A stretch of 64,000 bases of DNA from Diphasiastrum complanatum (Eukaryota > Streptophyta > Lycopodiopsida > Lycopodiales > Lycopodiaceae): contig CM055113.1 of the NCBI GenBank assembly GCA_029204225.1, forward strand, positions 26,864,995 to 26,928,994, in the 5' to 3' direction. A model generated the notes under the pieces. It had not been told where the DNA came from, searched no databases, and saw only the letters and a list, made by a program, of their open reading frames with translations. Below, piece by piece: positions 52,851 to 62,465 of the stretch. A program made the position numbers and the translations under genes. The stretch's first letter is position 1; each line of letters starts with the position of its first letter.

Positions 52851-55079
52851 TGTGGCTTAGGGGTGAGACTATTGGAGATTGATTAGTGACTTCTCGTAGG
52901 TTGGGTGGTTTTGCTCCATGGTGTGATCTCGTGTGTTTGTCTTCTAAGCAGGATCATTGGTTGTGAATCCTTTTATGGGAGGCACTTATTACTGACTTTT
53001 CATGGATTTAAATATTTTCATGTATCATCTCTTAGACTAATTTTTATAACAAATATAGAAATTTCTTCAAAAGGAAGGGTGAAGTAATGGGTAAAAGTCT
53101 TAAAAAAAAATGTATCAATTGTATAGTTTTTGAATGAGACCCAATTGTGGTATAGAAATGTGATTTTTTGAAAGTCTTTCTAGACAAATCTAGAGTAAGA
53201 TGGAACTTTTTGAATAAGATAAATTCTCTAGAGATTGTGTGGAACAATCTGGAACTATATGTGATTTGAAATTTGAATCATCGTTTATAAATAGTACAAG
53301 GAAAGGTCAAAAGTTACTAGTTCCATTTTGGTTGAAATAGGACTAAGCTTGATCGGAATATTGGACTTGGAATGTCTGTATTAGATCAACTTGATCCTAG
53401 TTTGAGTACTAGGATTAGGGAGATGTTGATTGAGTTGAAGAAATTATGTTGTAAGAGGTAAGTTGGGTTGGAAAACTCATGAGAGTGGATATGTTCTTCA
53501 TCTCAAAGGTTTCCTATATATGCTATTTACTCATGAGGAATAAGATTCTATGGTAGTTGAGCTACAAGATTCTCAATGAGATATGTGAGTAACATATGCA
53601 GATTTTGGAGGAATTTATGTACGAGATCATAGTGAGATTATTCTCATATGTGCATGATTAATCTTGTATGGATGAACTATGTATTCCTGGTTACTAGGTT
53701 TATTTGCTGCACTTAAATTAGTCGATGAACATAGACATATGATCAAGTATTGTTTGAAAAAATACTTGTTTAGTTGACAAATCTTTTTATGGAGATTTAT
53801 TTTTTAGCTTAGAAATGATTTGGATAAGAATCTAAATGTGTTGTTGTACTAGTACAATTGAGATTTGCACTTGGACATTTAAGATTTGTGAATCATTGGC
53901 AATTCGCTTGAGTAGCTGCATTACTCTAGCATAAAATTCATTTCTAGAATGATCATTGTGAAGATATTTCACCAAAAACTATTTGTTTTGAGTTATATTG
54001 CTTATAAGACGCATGATTTGCGAGTCTTTGGGATTCACTAGTAAAAATTATGTGCATAGGACAAGTAGCATTTTTGGTATAGAGTATTCCTCAGTTGAGG
54101 AGTATTAGTGATTATATCCCAGAGAGCTCAATCGAATATCAAATTTTAATGATTTCAAAAATGACAACTGAATTTATATTCAGCAGAGAACTTTGGGTTT
54201 CTAGATTCAGTTCTCTATGGTAATCTAAAGTTTTTTGTAGTTGAAGATGGTTATTAGTATCATTTGGTATGCTTTCTATCTTTAATTACCTATGGCATAT
54301 AGAACTTTAATATATTGCATTTTTTATTAAGAATTCAGTTTGGAGAATATCTTTCAAATCCAGTTTATTTTCCTAGTGAAAAACATTCTGGAATAATTCA
54401 TTAGAGGGATGTTCCAAATCCAAGAAAGACCCTATGAGGATTGCCACGTAGGCTACTTGAGTCATAAACTCGGGTAGCCAAGTATACTAAAACTAAAAAA
54501 ATATAGACCATAAATGTCAACAAAAAAAAAATAGTGTGAGAAGATTCTTAAAAAAACAAAATTAAAGTGGGAGCTATGAAGAATAGGAAAAATCTAGCTT
54601 GATCATTTTGCAGTTTCATGTAAATATTGATATCACACATGTGTTGATCATGTTCCTACATGTGGAGGGTAGGCATAATCACTTTAGTGCATTTATGTCA
54701 AGCTTGAACAATCCATAGGTCTTAAACTTGAGGTTTGGGAGTCCTCTATCAAAACCACTCATTGTACACTTGTAATTATGTGATTAGGCCAAAATTAGAC
54801 TTGGATTAGCTCATGATAGTGTAGGTTTCTTACACTTAGCTCGATGTAGAGGGCTAGTGACATTGCACCTCATAATCTCATTTGTCAATATGGACCAATC
54901 ATAGTGAAAGTGCAACAAAATGGTCGAATCAATATAAGAAATGGCATGTAAGTGGTTAGAGCAAATTTAGACTTGGATATCATCACATATGATTTTGCAA
55001 TTCATGCTAAAATTGTTACCATATTATTTGATATTATTGTTTTCCTTATCAATATTTAATATCTGACTTTTTGTTACAG
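52851..55079. other. Non-coding interval upstream of the DGNHR gene
   Basis: AT-rich, many stops in all frames, no element hallmarks. It may hold introns or earlier exons of the gene starting at 55080; I could not identify any. The last bases (TTTTTGTTACAG) form a good splice acceptor. Confidence 0.5.
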
Positions 55080-55744
55080 CAAGGAGAAACAATTTTTGAA
55101 GACTATTCTATGGGTGCAACTGAAGTTGGAGAGATATTGGATGTTGGTGGCACAGACCAAGATCATAGTGTGGCTGAGGTTGAGACTGAGGTAAAAAAGA
55201 GAGTCAAAGGGGTGAGACCAGATGAAATCGGTGCTTTTCCTTTGCCATTTCATTCGGATATTTTATCAACAACCCTTGCTTGTTTTAGAGTTCAACGTCA
55301 GTCTCCTCCACCACTAGTGCCATTGTGTTGCATTTTGGAACACAAAGCTATCAGAATTGTTGGAGGGCAATGTATGAAACTAAAGGAGATTTATGGGCAT
55401 GATGGCTATATCATGGAAAAGGGTGACTTCATGATATCTATCACAAGATCCAATGGCGAATCTGTTTACATGAAAGATCATTCAAAATCTCAATGGGATA
55501 ACATTTGGGAGAAAATAAGCTTGGACTTTGATGCCATGGTTTTGCTCGATCCCGAATGGAGTGATTTGCATGGCTGTATGTTTGTGTGTTGGGATGGAAA
55601 CCATAGGTTGTCGACATGGATGGAGGCGATACATGAGGAGTATGCCAATGATATAGGCAAGCATATACTAGTGCATGCCAGTTTCATTCAGCCGGATGCA
55701 GAGACTGGCATGACCCTGCTATCTTCTATGAACCGGATCAATAG
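55080..55744 (+). pseudogene. DGNHR (ParB/sulfiredoxin-like) gene, exon A
   Basis: Opens after acceptor TTTGTTACAG and runs 221 codons without a stop to a GT donor (AATAG/GTGACA), phase 2. An acidic/low-complexity start (VAEVETEVKKRVKG) is followed by ALPFHSDI-type sequence (GAFPLPFHSDILSTTLACFR), IRIVGGQCMKLKEIYGHDGY, GDFMISITRSNGESVYM and FVCWDGNHRLSTWMEAIHEE. A hydrophobic strand followed by DGNHR then a helix is the signature of ParB/sulfiredoxin-fold domains (D-G-x-H-R), which in known proteins bind or hydrolyse nucleotides and often accompany DNA methyltransferases. The assignment rests on this one motif. The open length and the splice sites show a former or present real gene. Confidence 0.5.
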
Positions 55745-55925
55745 GTGACATTTTTTTTATTTTTCTTGGATGCTTATTTGAGTTGGTGTTGTGTTTTCCA
55801 TGTCGCTACTCTCCATGTAATCTGTGTATTCTTAGGCTAAATGAAATTGGTGTAATAAAAATAGAGCTAGGAGACCAACTTTATAGTGTGCATCGACTAT
55901 GCGAGTGCAACATCGACTTCTTCAG

Positions 55926-56046
55926 GTAGAGGATCTCTCCCGCTGACCTCACTAAGGTGGAGAGAATTAGAGCAGTAGAACTCAAGAGGGGGAACATTAG
56001 GTGGTATCCCTTGATGAGATATATGCTGGCCTGCATATTGTATGAG
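55926..56046 (+). pseudogene. DGNHR gene, exon B (one stop)
   Basis: Acceptor CTTCTTCAG at 55925. One base completes the codon left by exon A, and the frame then meets TAG at 55927-55929 and reads RISPADLTKVERIRAVELKR, GNIRWYPLMRYMLACILYE, ending phase 0 at GAG/GTAATT. Both phases fit exons A and C, so the stop looks like a later mutation. Confidence 0.5.
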
Positions 56047-56144
56047 GTAATTTAGCATTTCATTAAGACATGTGCTACATTTTTTATGAAACATAGTATT
56101 GGTTTGAGCACTAATTGGGAAATAAATCTTTGTGTTTTGTACAG

Positions 56145-56411
56145 AATGACATAAATTCGGAGTTGGATAAAGCTAGAAACAAGTTTCAATCAGGGCAAGA
56201 TAAGGCCCACAAGACCTTGAAGGATGCTGACGGGGTGGAGTATGCCAGGTGGACCACCAAAATGGATAAGATATTTAGAGTTGTCAACCCATTGCTTGGT
56301 AAGGAGTGGTTTGAGCTTGTTACTAGCATAGAACATTCGGGCATGGGAATCTTCCTTGGCTTGGAAAAGTTGCATCACTTGTGTTGCTCCACAGTGTCCA
56401 ATGAAGTGTAA
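56145..56411 (+). pseudogene. DGNHR gene, exon C
   Basis: Starts after TTTTGTACAG, phase 0: NDINSELDKARNKFQSGQDK, then WTTKMDKIFRVVNPLLGKEW and FELVTSIEHSG, ending at TAA 56409-56411. A GTAAAT donor overlaps the stop. Mostly helical and charged; no catalytic motif. Its junction with exon D is unresolved. Confidence 0.45.
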
Positions 56412-56715
56412 ATGGCTGGGTTGGTGCATGGGACCCATATCCGGGCAGTTCGGAATCCCAAAGAGTGACAAGGATTTTAGGATATGGGTAATGGGGAGAC
56501 ATGGTTGGAGCACCTAAAGGACACATCCCTCAATGCTCTAATGGAATGTTTGGCTTTGAGTAGGTGTTTTAAAACAACTGACATTTTCGTGACATTTTTA
56601 TGCTACTCTTAAACTTTGCGTAGTTTCTATGTAACAAAGTTGGAGTGTGGACCCTTAACAGAATAATATATTAAAGTTGAATTCATATTGACTTGGATGT
56701 TGTATCATTTTTTAG

Positions 56716-56871
56716 GGCCAATGGATATTCAAGGATGTCCATCTATGGAGGAGTATTTTACTGATTTCAAACTTCTAAATCAAAAAAATGTTCCATGCCA
56801 TACAGAAAGACATGGAGTTGTCAAAGGGTGCGACAGAACAACCAGACATCCGTAGAGCTACAAAAAGGGTG
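56716..56871 (+). pseudogene. DGNHR gene, exon D (frameshift)
   Basis: After TTTTTTAG it reads PMDIQGCPSMEEYFTDFKLL, then a frame change at an A7 run (56782-56788), then MFHAIQKDMELSKGATEQPD and IRRATKRV at donor GTG/GTATGG (phase 0). The A7 run is a likely slippage site. Confidence 0.4.
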
Positions 56872-56936
56872 GTATGGAGGTTTTCTATTCATTCAACACT
56901 GATTATATTGTGGGTATTTTTTGGATTGGAATTTAG

Positions 56937-57466
56937 AAGCATATGCTCATAGCTATTGAAACACATGTATTATTCATATCTTGTATCACTAAAAAAGGTG
57001 GTGCAACTACCAGCCTTTTTAAACTATGGCTGAATAAAGATGACAAGGAGTCATTTATGTACTTTCATAACCAGAGAAATGATTGGGAGGTGCAAAATAA
57101 TCCTTGGTGGATTGATTTTCCTAGTGGGACATGCCCTTCCAAAGAGACAAAACTATTCAAACAACATCAGAGAGGTACATTGCGTGTAGAGCTGATTATT
57201 GTGGATGTGGGTATCACAGAGCTTGAGGAGAGTTCCACTCTTGAGACCCGACTCAATGATACAGGAGGGCAGGAGCCAATGGCCCCAAAATAGCGGTTCT
57301 TAAAGAGCAACGCAAGGGCAAAGAGATTGCGGTTGAGGAGATCATAGAGGATTTGCTAGATGATCTTCGGCCAAGTTCACTTCGTCCAGCGAAGCACACC
57401 GTGATTAGCTGAGAGGAGTACGAGTTCTTGACTCCCAAACCATATGGTGCGGCCCAAGGGATTAAG
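56937..57466 (+). pseudogene. DGNHR gene, exon E (frameshift and stop)
   Basis: After GGAATTTAG, phase 0: KHMLIAIETHVLFISCITKK, LWLNKDDKESFMYFHNQRND, NNPWWIDFPSGTCPSKETKL, RVELIIVDVGITELEE, TAG at 57291. The frame shifts near 57260-57290 and continues PKIAVLKEQRKGKEIAVEEI, then IEDLLDDLRPSSLRPAKH, TGA at 57410, EEYEFLTPKPYGAAQGIK at donor GTATGC. The opening KHMLIAIE resembles the post-motif-I strand of amino-methyltransferases (compare KHVAALE at the 15357-15770 locus), but the AdoMet loop itself is not present. A further helical stretch DATKTLSVALQEIVGHLKTI (about 57596-57657) may be another exon. Confidence 0.45.
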
Positions 57467-57709
57467 GTATGCCCTTGCCCTTGTTTTTTCCTATAGCATT
57501 GTAGTTTTAGTAGCCATGTTTTTGGTCTGCAATGTCATACTTACTCATGCTTGTTACTTAGTTGTTTACTTTGTGTGGAGATGTGTTGGAGATAGTAGTG
57601 ATGCAACAAAAACATTGTCTGTGGCATTACAAGAGATAGTGGGCCACCTGAAGACAATTTGTTCGGGTAATATGCCTCTTTTTATAGCATCTCATGCAAA
57701 AAAATAGCA

Positions 57710-58140
57710 ATCACCCTATCTTAATTGATGTATTTTGAAAGATTCAACTAGTTTAGTCATATATGCTATATTTGTTTATTTGGCAAATTGAGGCCAACTT
57801 TATATTAGACTTAGAGTTTGACTTTTCAAAGTTCATTAGTCTAAATATCATTTGAATAAACACTTTTTGAAAGTGTGGAAAAGTTAGAAGTTGAGTTTGA
57901 GTAGATTTAAATTTAAATGTTGATTTCGTGTGGACGACCTAGTAAAGGTTATCCAAGGCAATGTCTTTCCTATTAAAGGTCTTGCCCTTAATTACAAGGC
58001 AATTACTTAGGAGATAAATTCCCGAAAAATGACTTTAGGCTTAACCAGCTCATATCTTCATTTTCGAGTATATCATGCCATATTTATGTTGATATTCAAT
58101 ATTTAACAATAAGGTGGCATCACATATCCCCTTCCCCACA
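57710..58140. other. Interval with the first copy of a ~180-bp repeat
   Basis: No gene; see the repeat at 57923-58100. Confidence 0.6.
57923..58100 (+). repeat. Dispersed direct repeat, copy 1
   Basis: From ATTTCGTGTGGACGACCTAG to GTTGATATTCAAT; matches 62010-62204 almost base for base but lacks 17-20 bases (CTCTTCATGATTTATA region). Confidence 0.9.
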
Positions 58141-58181
58141 TGTGAAACGTCCTCGTGAACATAACATCTTCTTTTTGAGGA

Positions 58182-58568
58182 TTATTCACAAAACATTCTG
58201 TTCTTCAGATTTTTGTTAAGGCGAAAAGATATTTCTTCGTATATTTCGTCCTTTAGATATTTCTTCGTCCTAGATAATATGTGTCTTACTGTTTCTTTAA
58301 TTAAATAGGTTGTTTTGAGTTGAACTTTGAATTGTTGATGAAAATTGATAGTGAAGAATTGGCCTCGCACATGAACTTTGAAGTCCACCTCAGAAATTGA
58401 GTGGATGGAGTTCACAAATTCCGTGCTGACTTCAGATAAGATTATAGAAGGATCTAGTTTCAGATCACCCAACCTGCATTGATCCAAATAAGACTGGATG
58501 GATGCCAGGCGGATTCTTGCGCGTGCTTTCCAAATGATGGTAGAACTAGAACTTGATCTGGAAGCCAT
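58182..58568 (-). CDS. Unrecognised 128-aa open frame
   Basis: ATG at 58568, stop TAA at 58184-58182. Sequence starts MASRSSSSSTIIWKARARIR, has SIQSYLDQCRLGDLKLDPSI, FVNSIHSISEVDFKVHVRGQ and a basic C-terminus (RHILSRTKKYLKDEIYEEIS). No transmembrane segment; mixed alpha/beta character. It lies just beyond the LTR-like region of a minus-strand gypsy, so it may be an extra ORF of an element, a Gag N-terminus, or a host fragment. Intact frame and balanced composition argue for coding; no homolog known to me. Confidence 0.4.
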   Translation of the reverse strand: MASRSSSSSTIIWKARARIRLASIQSYLDQCRLGDLKLDPSIILSEVSTEFVNSIHSISEVDFKVHVRGQFFTINFHQQFKVQLKTTYLIKETVRHILSRTKKYLKDEIYEEISFRLNKNLKNRMFCE

Positions 58569-58904
58569 TGGTCGAATGTTTGACAACAGCTTCGTAGATC
58601 GCAATAGTTCGTATGAGTGAGCTTTGATCGCAAAGAGAATAAGCAGGAAAGCATGTAATTGCAGGCATAAAAGTGTAAGGAAGAAAAATGAAAAATAACT
58701 CTGATATGCAGTAGCGGTGTGGAAGGGATGATGACATGACATGGTGACATGACATTTGTCACTTCCATTTATGGAGGACATGCATGGCTCAGTGTTTGAA
58801 ACTATAATTTGACAGATCGATCTTTTATGACGGAAAACCGTTTGTGAAAACAAAAGAATTAAATTAAGAAGAAACAATATTAGTTTTGATATGTGAGCAT
58901 ACAC

Positions 58905-59323
58905 ACGTGTGAAAAATGATAATCACGTGGCCATCATCTTTAATGGAGGAATACAAAAAGTAGGTCGAGAGATTCTCAAGAGATTCTCAGAAATATGCTA
59001 GAAAGATTCTAAAAAAATTCTCGAAAATGATTTACGAAAATCTGATTAACAAGTTTAGTGTCGCAGAAAATTCTCGAAAATGCTTTAAAAATTATATTGA
59101 AAGATTGAGAGAAGTCAAGAAAAATTCTCGAAAATTTCACGAGACATTATGAAAAATGTTGGAAGGTGGTAGAAAATTTCACGAAAATTTCTAGAAAAGA
59201 TAAAAGAAAAGTCGCAAAAAATATTAGAAAACATTAAAAAAATTTGCGATTAATTCCATAAAAATACTAGAAAATAATAAGAATTAAAAAAATAAAAAAA
59301 TTCTGGTCAAAGGTAGTATTTCT
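58905..59323. repeat. AT-rich stretch with ATTCTCGAAAAT-like repeats
   Basis: Irregular repeats of ATTCTCGAAAAT / TTTCACGAAAATT / GATTCTCA cores fill 58960-59210. Lies at the 3' side of the minus-strand gypsy integrase. Confidence 0.6.
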
Positions 59324-59884
59324 TCAATCTGGACCCATTAATACGTGTAGGTTAAAGTTCACCTTCAAGTGATTGAAGTTGTCATTCTCAAAAACCTCTA
59401 TAACTTTATATGGTCCAAGCCATCTCATATGGAGTTTTCTAGGAAACTTTTGATGTCGACTGTCATATATCAGTGCAAAGTCATCAGTTTTCAGATCACA
59501 TTTCCTGATATGACTGTCATACTTCTTCTTTCTTTGTTCTTGGATTTCCTTCGTTAATTTTTGTGAAGTCACACAAGCTTCAGCTAGTTCTTCAATATTA
59601 GTCAACCTTTCGTTTATACATTCTACATCTGTTTGTTGAGCTTGAATACGAAAAGTTTTCACCTCAAATTCAATTGGCAAAATAGGATGCATACCATATG
59701 TAAGAAAATATGGTGTCTGCTTCGTCCTGATTTTCTCTGTGTTGCGATAAGTCCAGAGAACTGATGGTAGTTTTTTATCCCAATCCGTTGCATGTGCAAT
59801 AGTAATTTTGTTTAAGATCTTACATAAAATTCCATTAGCTCTTTCTGTCAACCCGTTTGCTGTCTCTTTCTTGTAGTTTTTCAC
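59324..59884 (-). pseudogene. Gypsy integrase C-terminal half
   Basis: 187 open codons on the minus strand: NGLTERANGILCKILNKITI, WDKKLPSVLWTYRNTEKIRT, TPYFLTYGMHPILPIEFEVK, a helical linker, then a chromodomain-like or GPY/F module with LRW-like MRWLGPYKVIEVF. The catalytic core upstream is lost at 59884, where a copia leader begins. The fragment itself has no stop. Confidence 0.85.
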
Positions 59885-60423
59885 TCAAATTAGATTTCTA
59901 ATCCAATAAATGGACTTATAATCTCAGTTCTAGCACTCCCTCACAAAGTTGGAATGAAGATAAGATGATGTGAAATCTACTTACAATCAAATCTTGCCAA
60001 ATTTGGCTATTTTTGGACAAAAAAATGACTTAATCTCTTTCTTCCTTCTTGGTGTACTTTCAAGACCTGTTTTTAACCTTAATAGGACTTGGACTCAGCC
60101 TAGATTAATTAGATTCCATGAAACAAATTCAAATCTAATCAATGGCAAATGATCTTGGTAGATTATCCTAGGATCTCCACCAAAAATTATACCAATAGCT
60201 CACAAATTGAATTTTTTTGGCTCAAATGAATACCATGCATTAAATGCAGGTTCAGAGGTGCCCACACATGTGGATAGTACGGATTTGGACCCCTACCAAG
60301 TTTGGGATCAAATCTCCTCACCAAAATCAAGATTCTAACTTGCCCTCTCAATACTAGCTTTTAGCACCAAAACTTGCTAAAAATGGATTTGCATTAGATC
60401 AATGGCTTATGCTCTTGTACTTG
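59885..60423 (-). other. Leader of a minus-strand copia relic
   Basis: Non-coding DNA inside the PBS at 60424-60435, matching in position the ~800-base leader of the intact copia. Confidence 0.45.
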
Positions 60424-60435
60424 GCTCTGATACCA
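60424..60435 (-). promoter_or_regulatory. Copia primer-binding site relic
   Basis: GCTCTGATACCA followed directly by TGTGAAAGTACTG, the LTR end in minus orientation. Confidence 0.8.
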
Positions 60436-61020
60436 TGTGAAAGTACTGTACTTTAGGACCATAAATGGATCTACAAAAGATCCACAAGAGTGATTGGATG
60501 CTTGCTTAACAATCTATCAAAAAACTAGACACAAAAAAGTTGATCTAGATTGGCAATTTGACAAACAACAAGCATTAACAATCAAAAGCATTGATAAACA
60601 TTGAAATCCGAGCCCACACGTGTGTACTACAGGCTGTAGTACGGCCTTCAACCTCAGAAACAAGTAGAAATTGATTTGGTTTCATTTGGATCACAGAAAC
60701 TCAATGTACATAGTGAACTAGCTCGAGATTGCTAATGAGCTCCAAAAATTTTCTTTTTTCTCACTATGGAGAGAGGGAATACATAGCAAATTCGACTTCC
60801 TTCTTGAAGTTAGGTGTATTTCCAGCATGTAATAAGGAAGTTAACTCACTCTCCTTGACCTAAAATGAAACCCTAGTCTATTTCCTAGAGTTATGCTTGG
60901 TAGGTGGCTAGTTGGTCAAATTTTCACCTTAAACTTAGGTGTAGGTCCTATAAAGTAGGGATGACCACCAAATAGACATGACCAACTCTCTTGACTTGAC
61001 CTAACCTACATTAGGATGGG
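60436..61020 (-). mobile_element. Minus-strand copia LTR relic
   Basis: Starts TGTGAAAGTACTGTAC and has CCCACACGTGTGTACTAC at 60614-60631, matching the layout of the intact copia LTR (CACACGTG next to GTAC and CGGCC). The right end is uncertain. Confidence 0.55.
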
Positions 61021-62009
61021 TTTCCCACATGGCATCATGGCCTCACATGTGTGGGACCCACTTGTGTACACAATTTGCACTATTCTACATGGTTTTTGAT
61101 CAAGCTAGATTTGCCAATTTTTGGCAATTCTTCACATTGATTATTTTCAGAACAACAATCTGGCCTCTATCAAATCAAATGAAACGCGTTCTACAGATGA
61201 GATGTTATCAGAGTAGTACAACAATACTACATTCTGGCTGATTAAGGTGTCAACAAAGAGTCTAGAAATGTTTGATGTATTCGCAATTGTACAGACAATT
61301 TATTAGTCACGTTCGCGAACTGTTTATTTCTAGAGATAAGTCCTCAACAACTAAAGTCCAAATTAATGGTTAAAGAACATGAATGGTCTTAGAGCATGTT
61401 AGAAACTTATGTCAGTGACAATTAGGAAAACAGATCAAAGACTCAATTTCTCAGATAGGGACTGCCATCTCATATGTATACATACAGCTTTATTCAATGA
61501 TCCTGCTAGACTATACCAAAGATAGTCGTTATTCGAGTGCCGAAAAGAAAGTATTCACGACAGACGAATAAGATAGTTTTAAGACAGTTCTTTAGAGTAT
61601 CCATGCATGCTTTATGGATACACATCAAATGAATGTAATGCAGTAGAGAGTTTGTCTGATCAGAGAGTAATTCATGTAATGCGTTAGAGATTGTTAGCAG
61701 GCTTAAGATCACTCACACTCAACAGTGCGGATAATAGAGATAAGAGAGAATAACTCACAAAACTCTATTCACTTCTTCAATCTCTTACATATGCATAAAC
61801 TCTTCTCTCTCGATGCTCAAGAATGAAGTGTGAGATCAATATATGTTCTACGGGACGAACAAACACACCTCTTAAACAATAGGTGCGTCGCTCCTACGAA
61901 AGAGTCTAGTTAACAATTAGACTGAAAATACGTTTAATTATACCATGAAAGGTATATTTAACTAAGAGTTAAAGTTACTCTAGTTTAACATGTCTTTTTG
62001 TATCTAGCC
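61021..62009. other. Interval without genes; PBS-like site
   Basis: TGTTATCAGAGT at 61203-61214 matches the PBS at 27944, so an LTR of that kind may end at 61202, but the preceding bases do not match that LTR clearly. Confidence 0.35.
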
Positions 62010-62204
62010 ATTTCGTGTGGACGACCTAGTAAAGGTTATCCAAGGCAATGTCTTTCCTATTAAAGGTCTTGCCCTTAATTACAAGGCAAGTACTTAGGAG
62101 ATATATTCCCGAAAAATGACTTTAGGCCTCTTCATGATTTATACTTAACCAGCTCATATCTTCATTTTTGAGTATATCATGCCATATTTATGTTGATATT
62201 CAAT
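62010..62204 (+). repeat. Dispersed direct repeat, copy 2
   Basis: Partner of 57923-58100, 4.1 kb downstream. Confidence 0.9.
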
Positions 62205-62205
62205 T

Positions 62206-62450
62206 TGCATCACAATATGCTAAGCTTAACACTTTTTTACTCTCAAAAGGCTTTGTTTTGAGTGAGTATGATCATTCACTTCATTATAGGTTTTCTAGTA
62301 ATGATGTTACCATCTTGCTAATCTATGTGGATGATATCATCTTGAGTGGTGGAGAGAGTCAAGATGTGGAGGATATCAAGTATGCTCTTAAGAAGGAGTT
62401 TGAGGTGCATGATCTTGGTATAATGAGATGGATATGTGTTTTCCTAGTTC
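62206..62450 (+). pseudogene. Copia reverse transcriptase scrap
   Basis: AKLNTFLLSKGFVLSEYDHS, then ILLIYVDDIILSGGESQDVE and FEVHDLGIM, containing an intact YVDD. It joins gypsy protease sequence at about 62460. Confidence 0.8.
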
Positions 62451-62465
62451 AATGTTTTACCTAAT

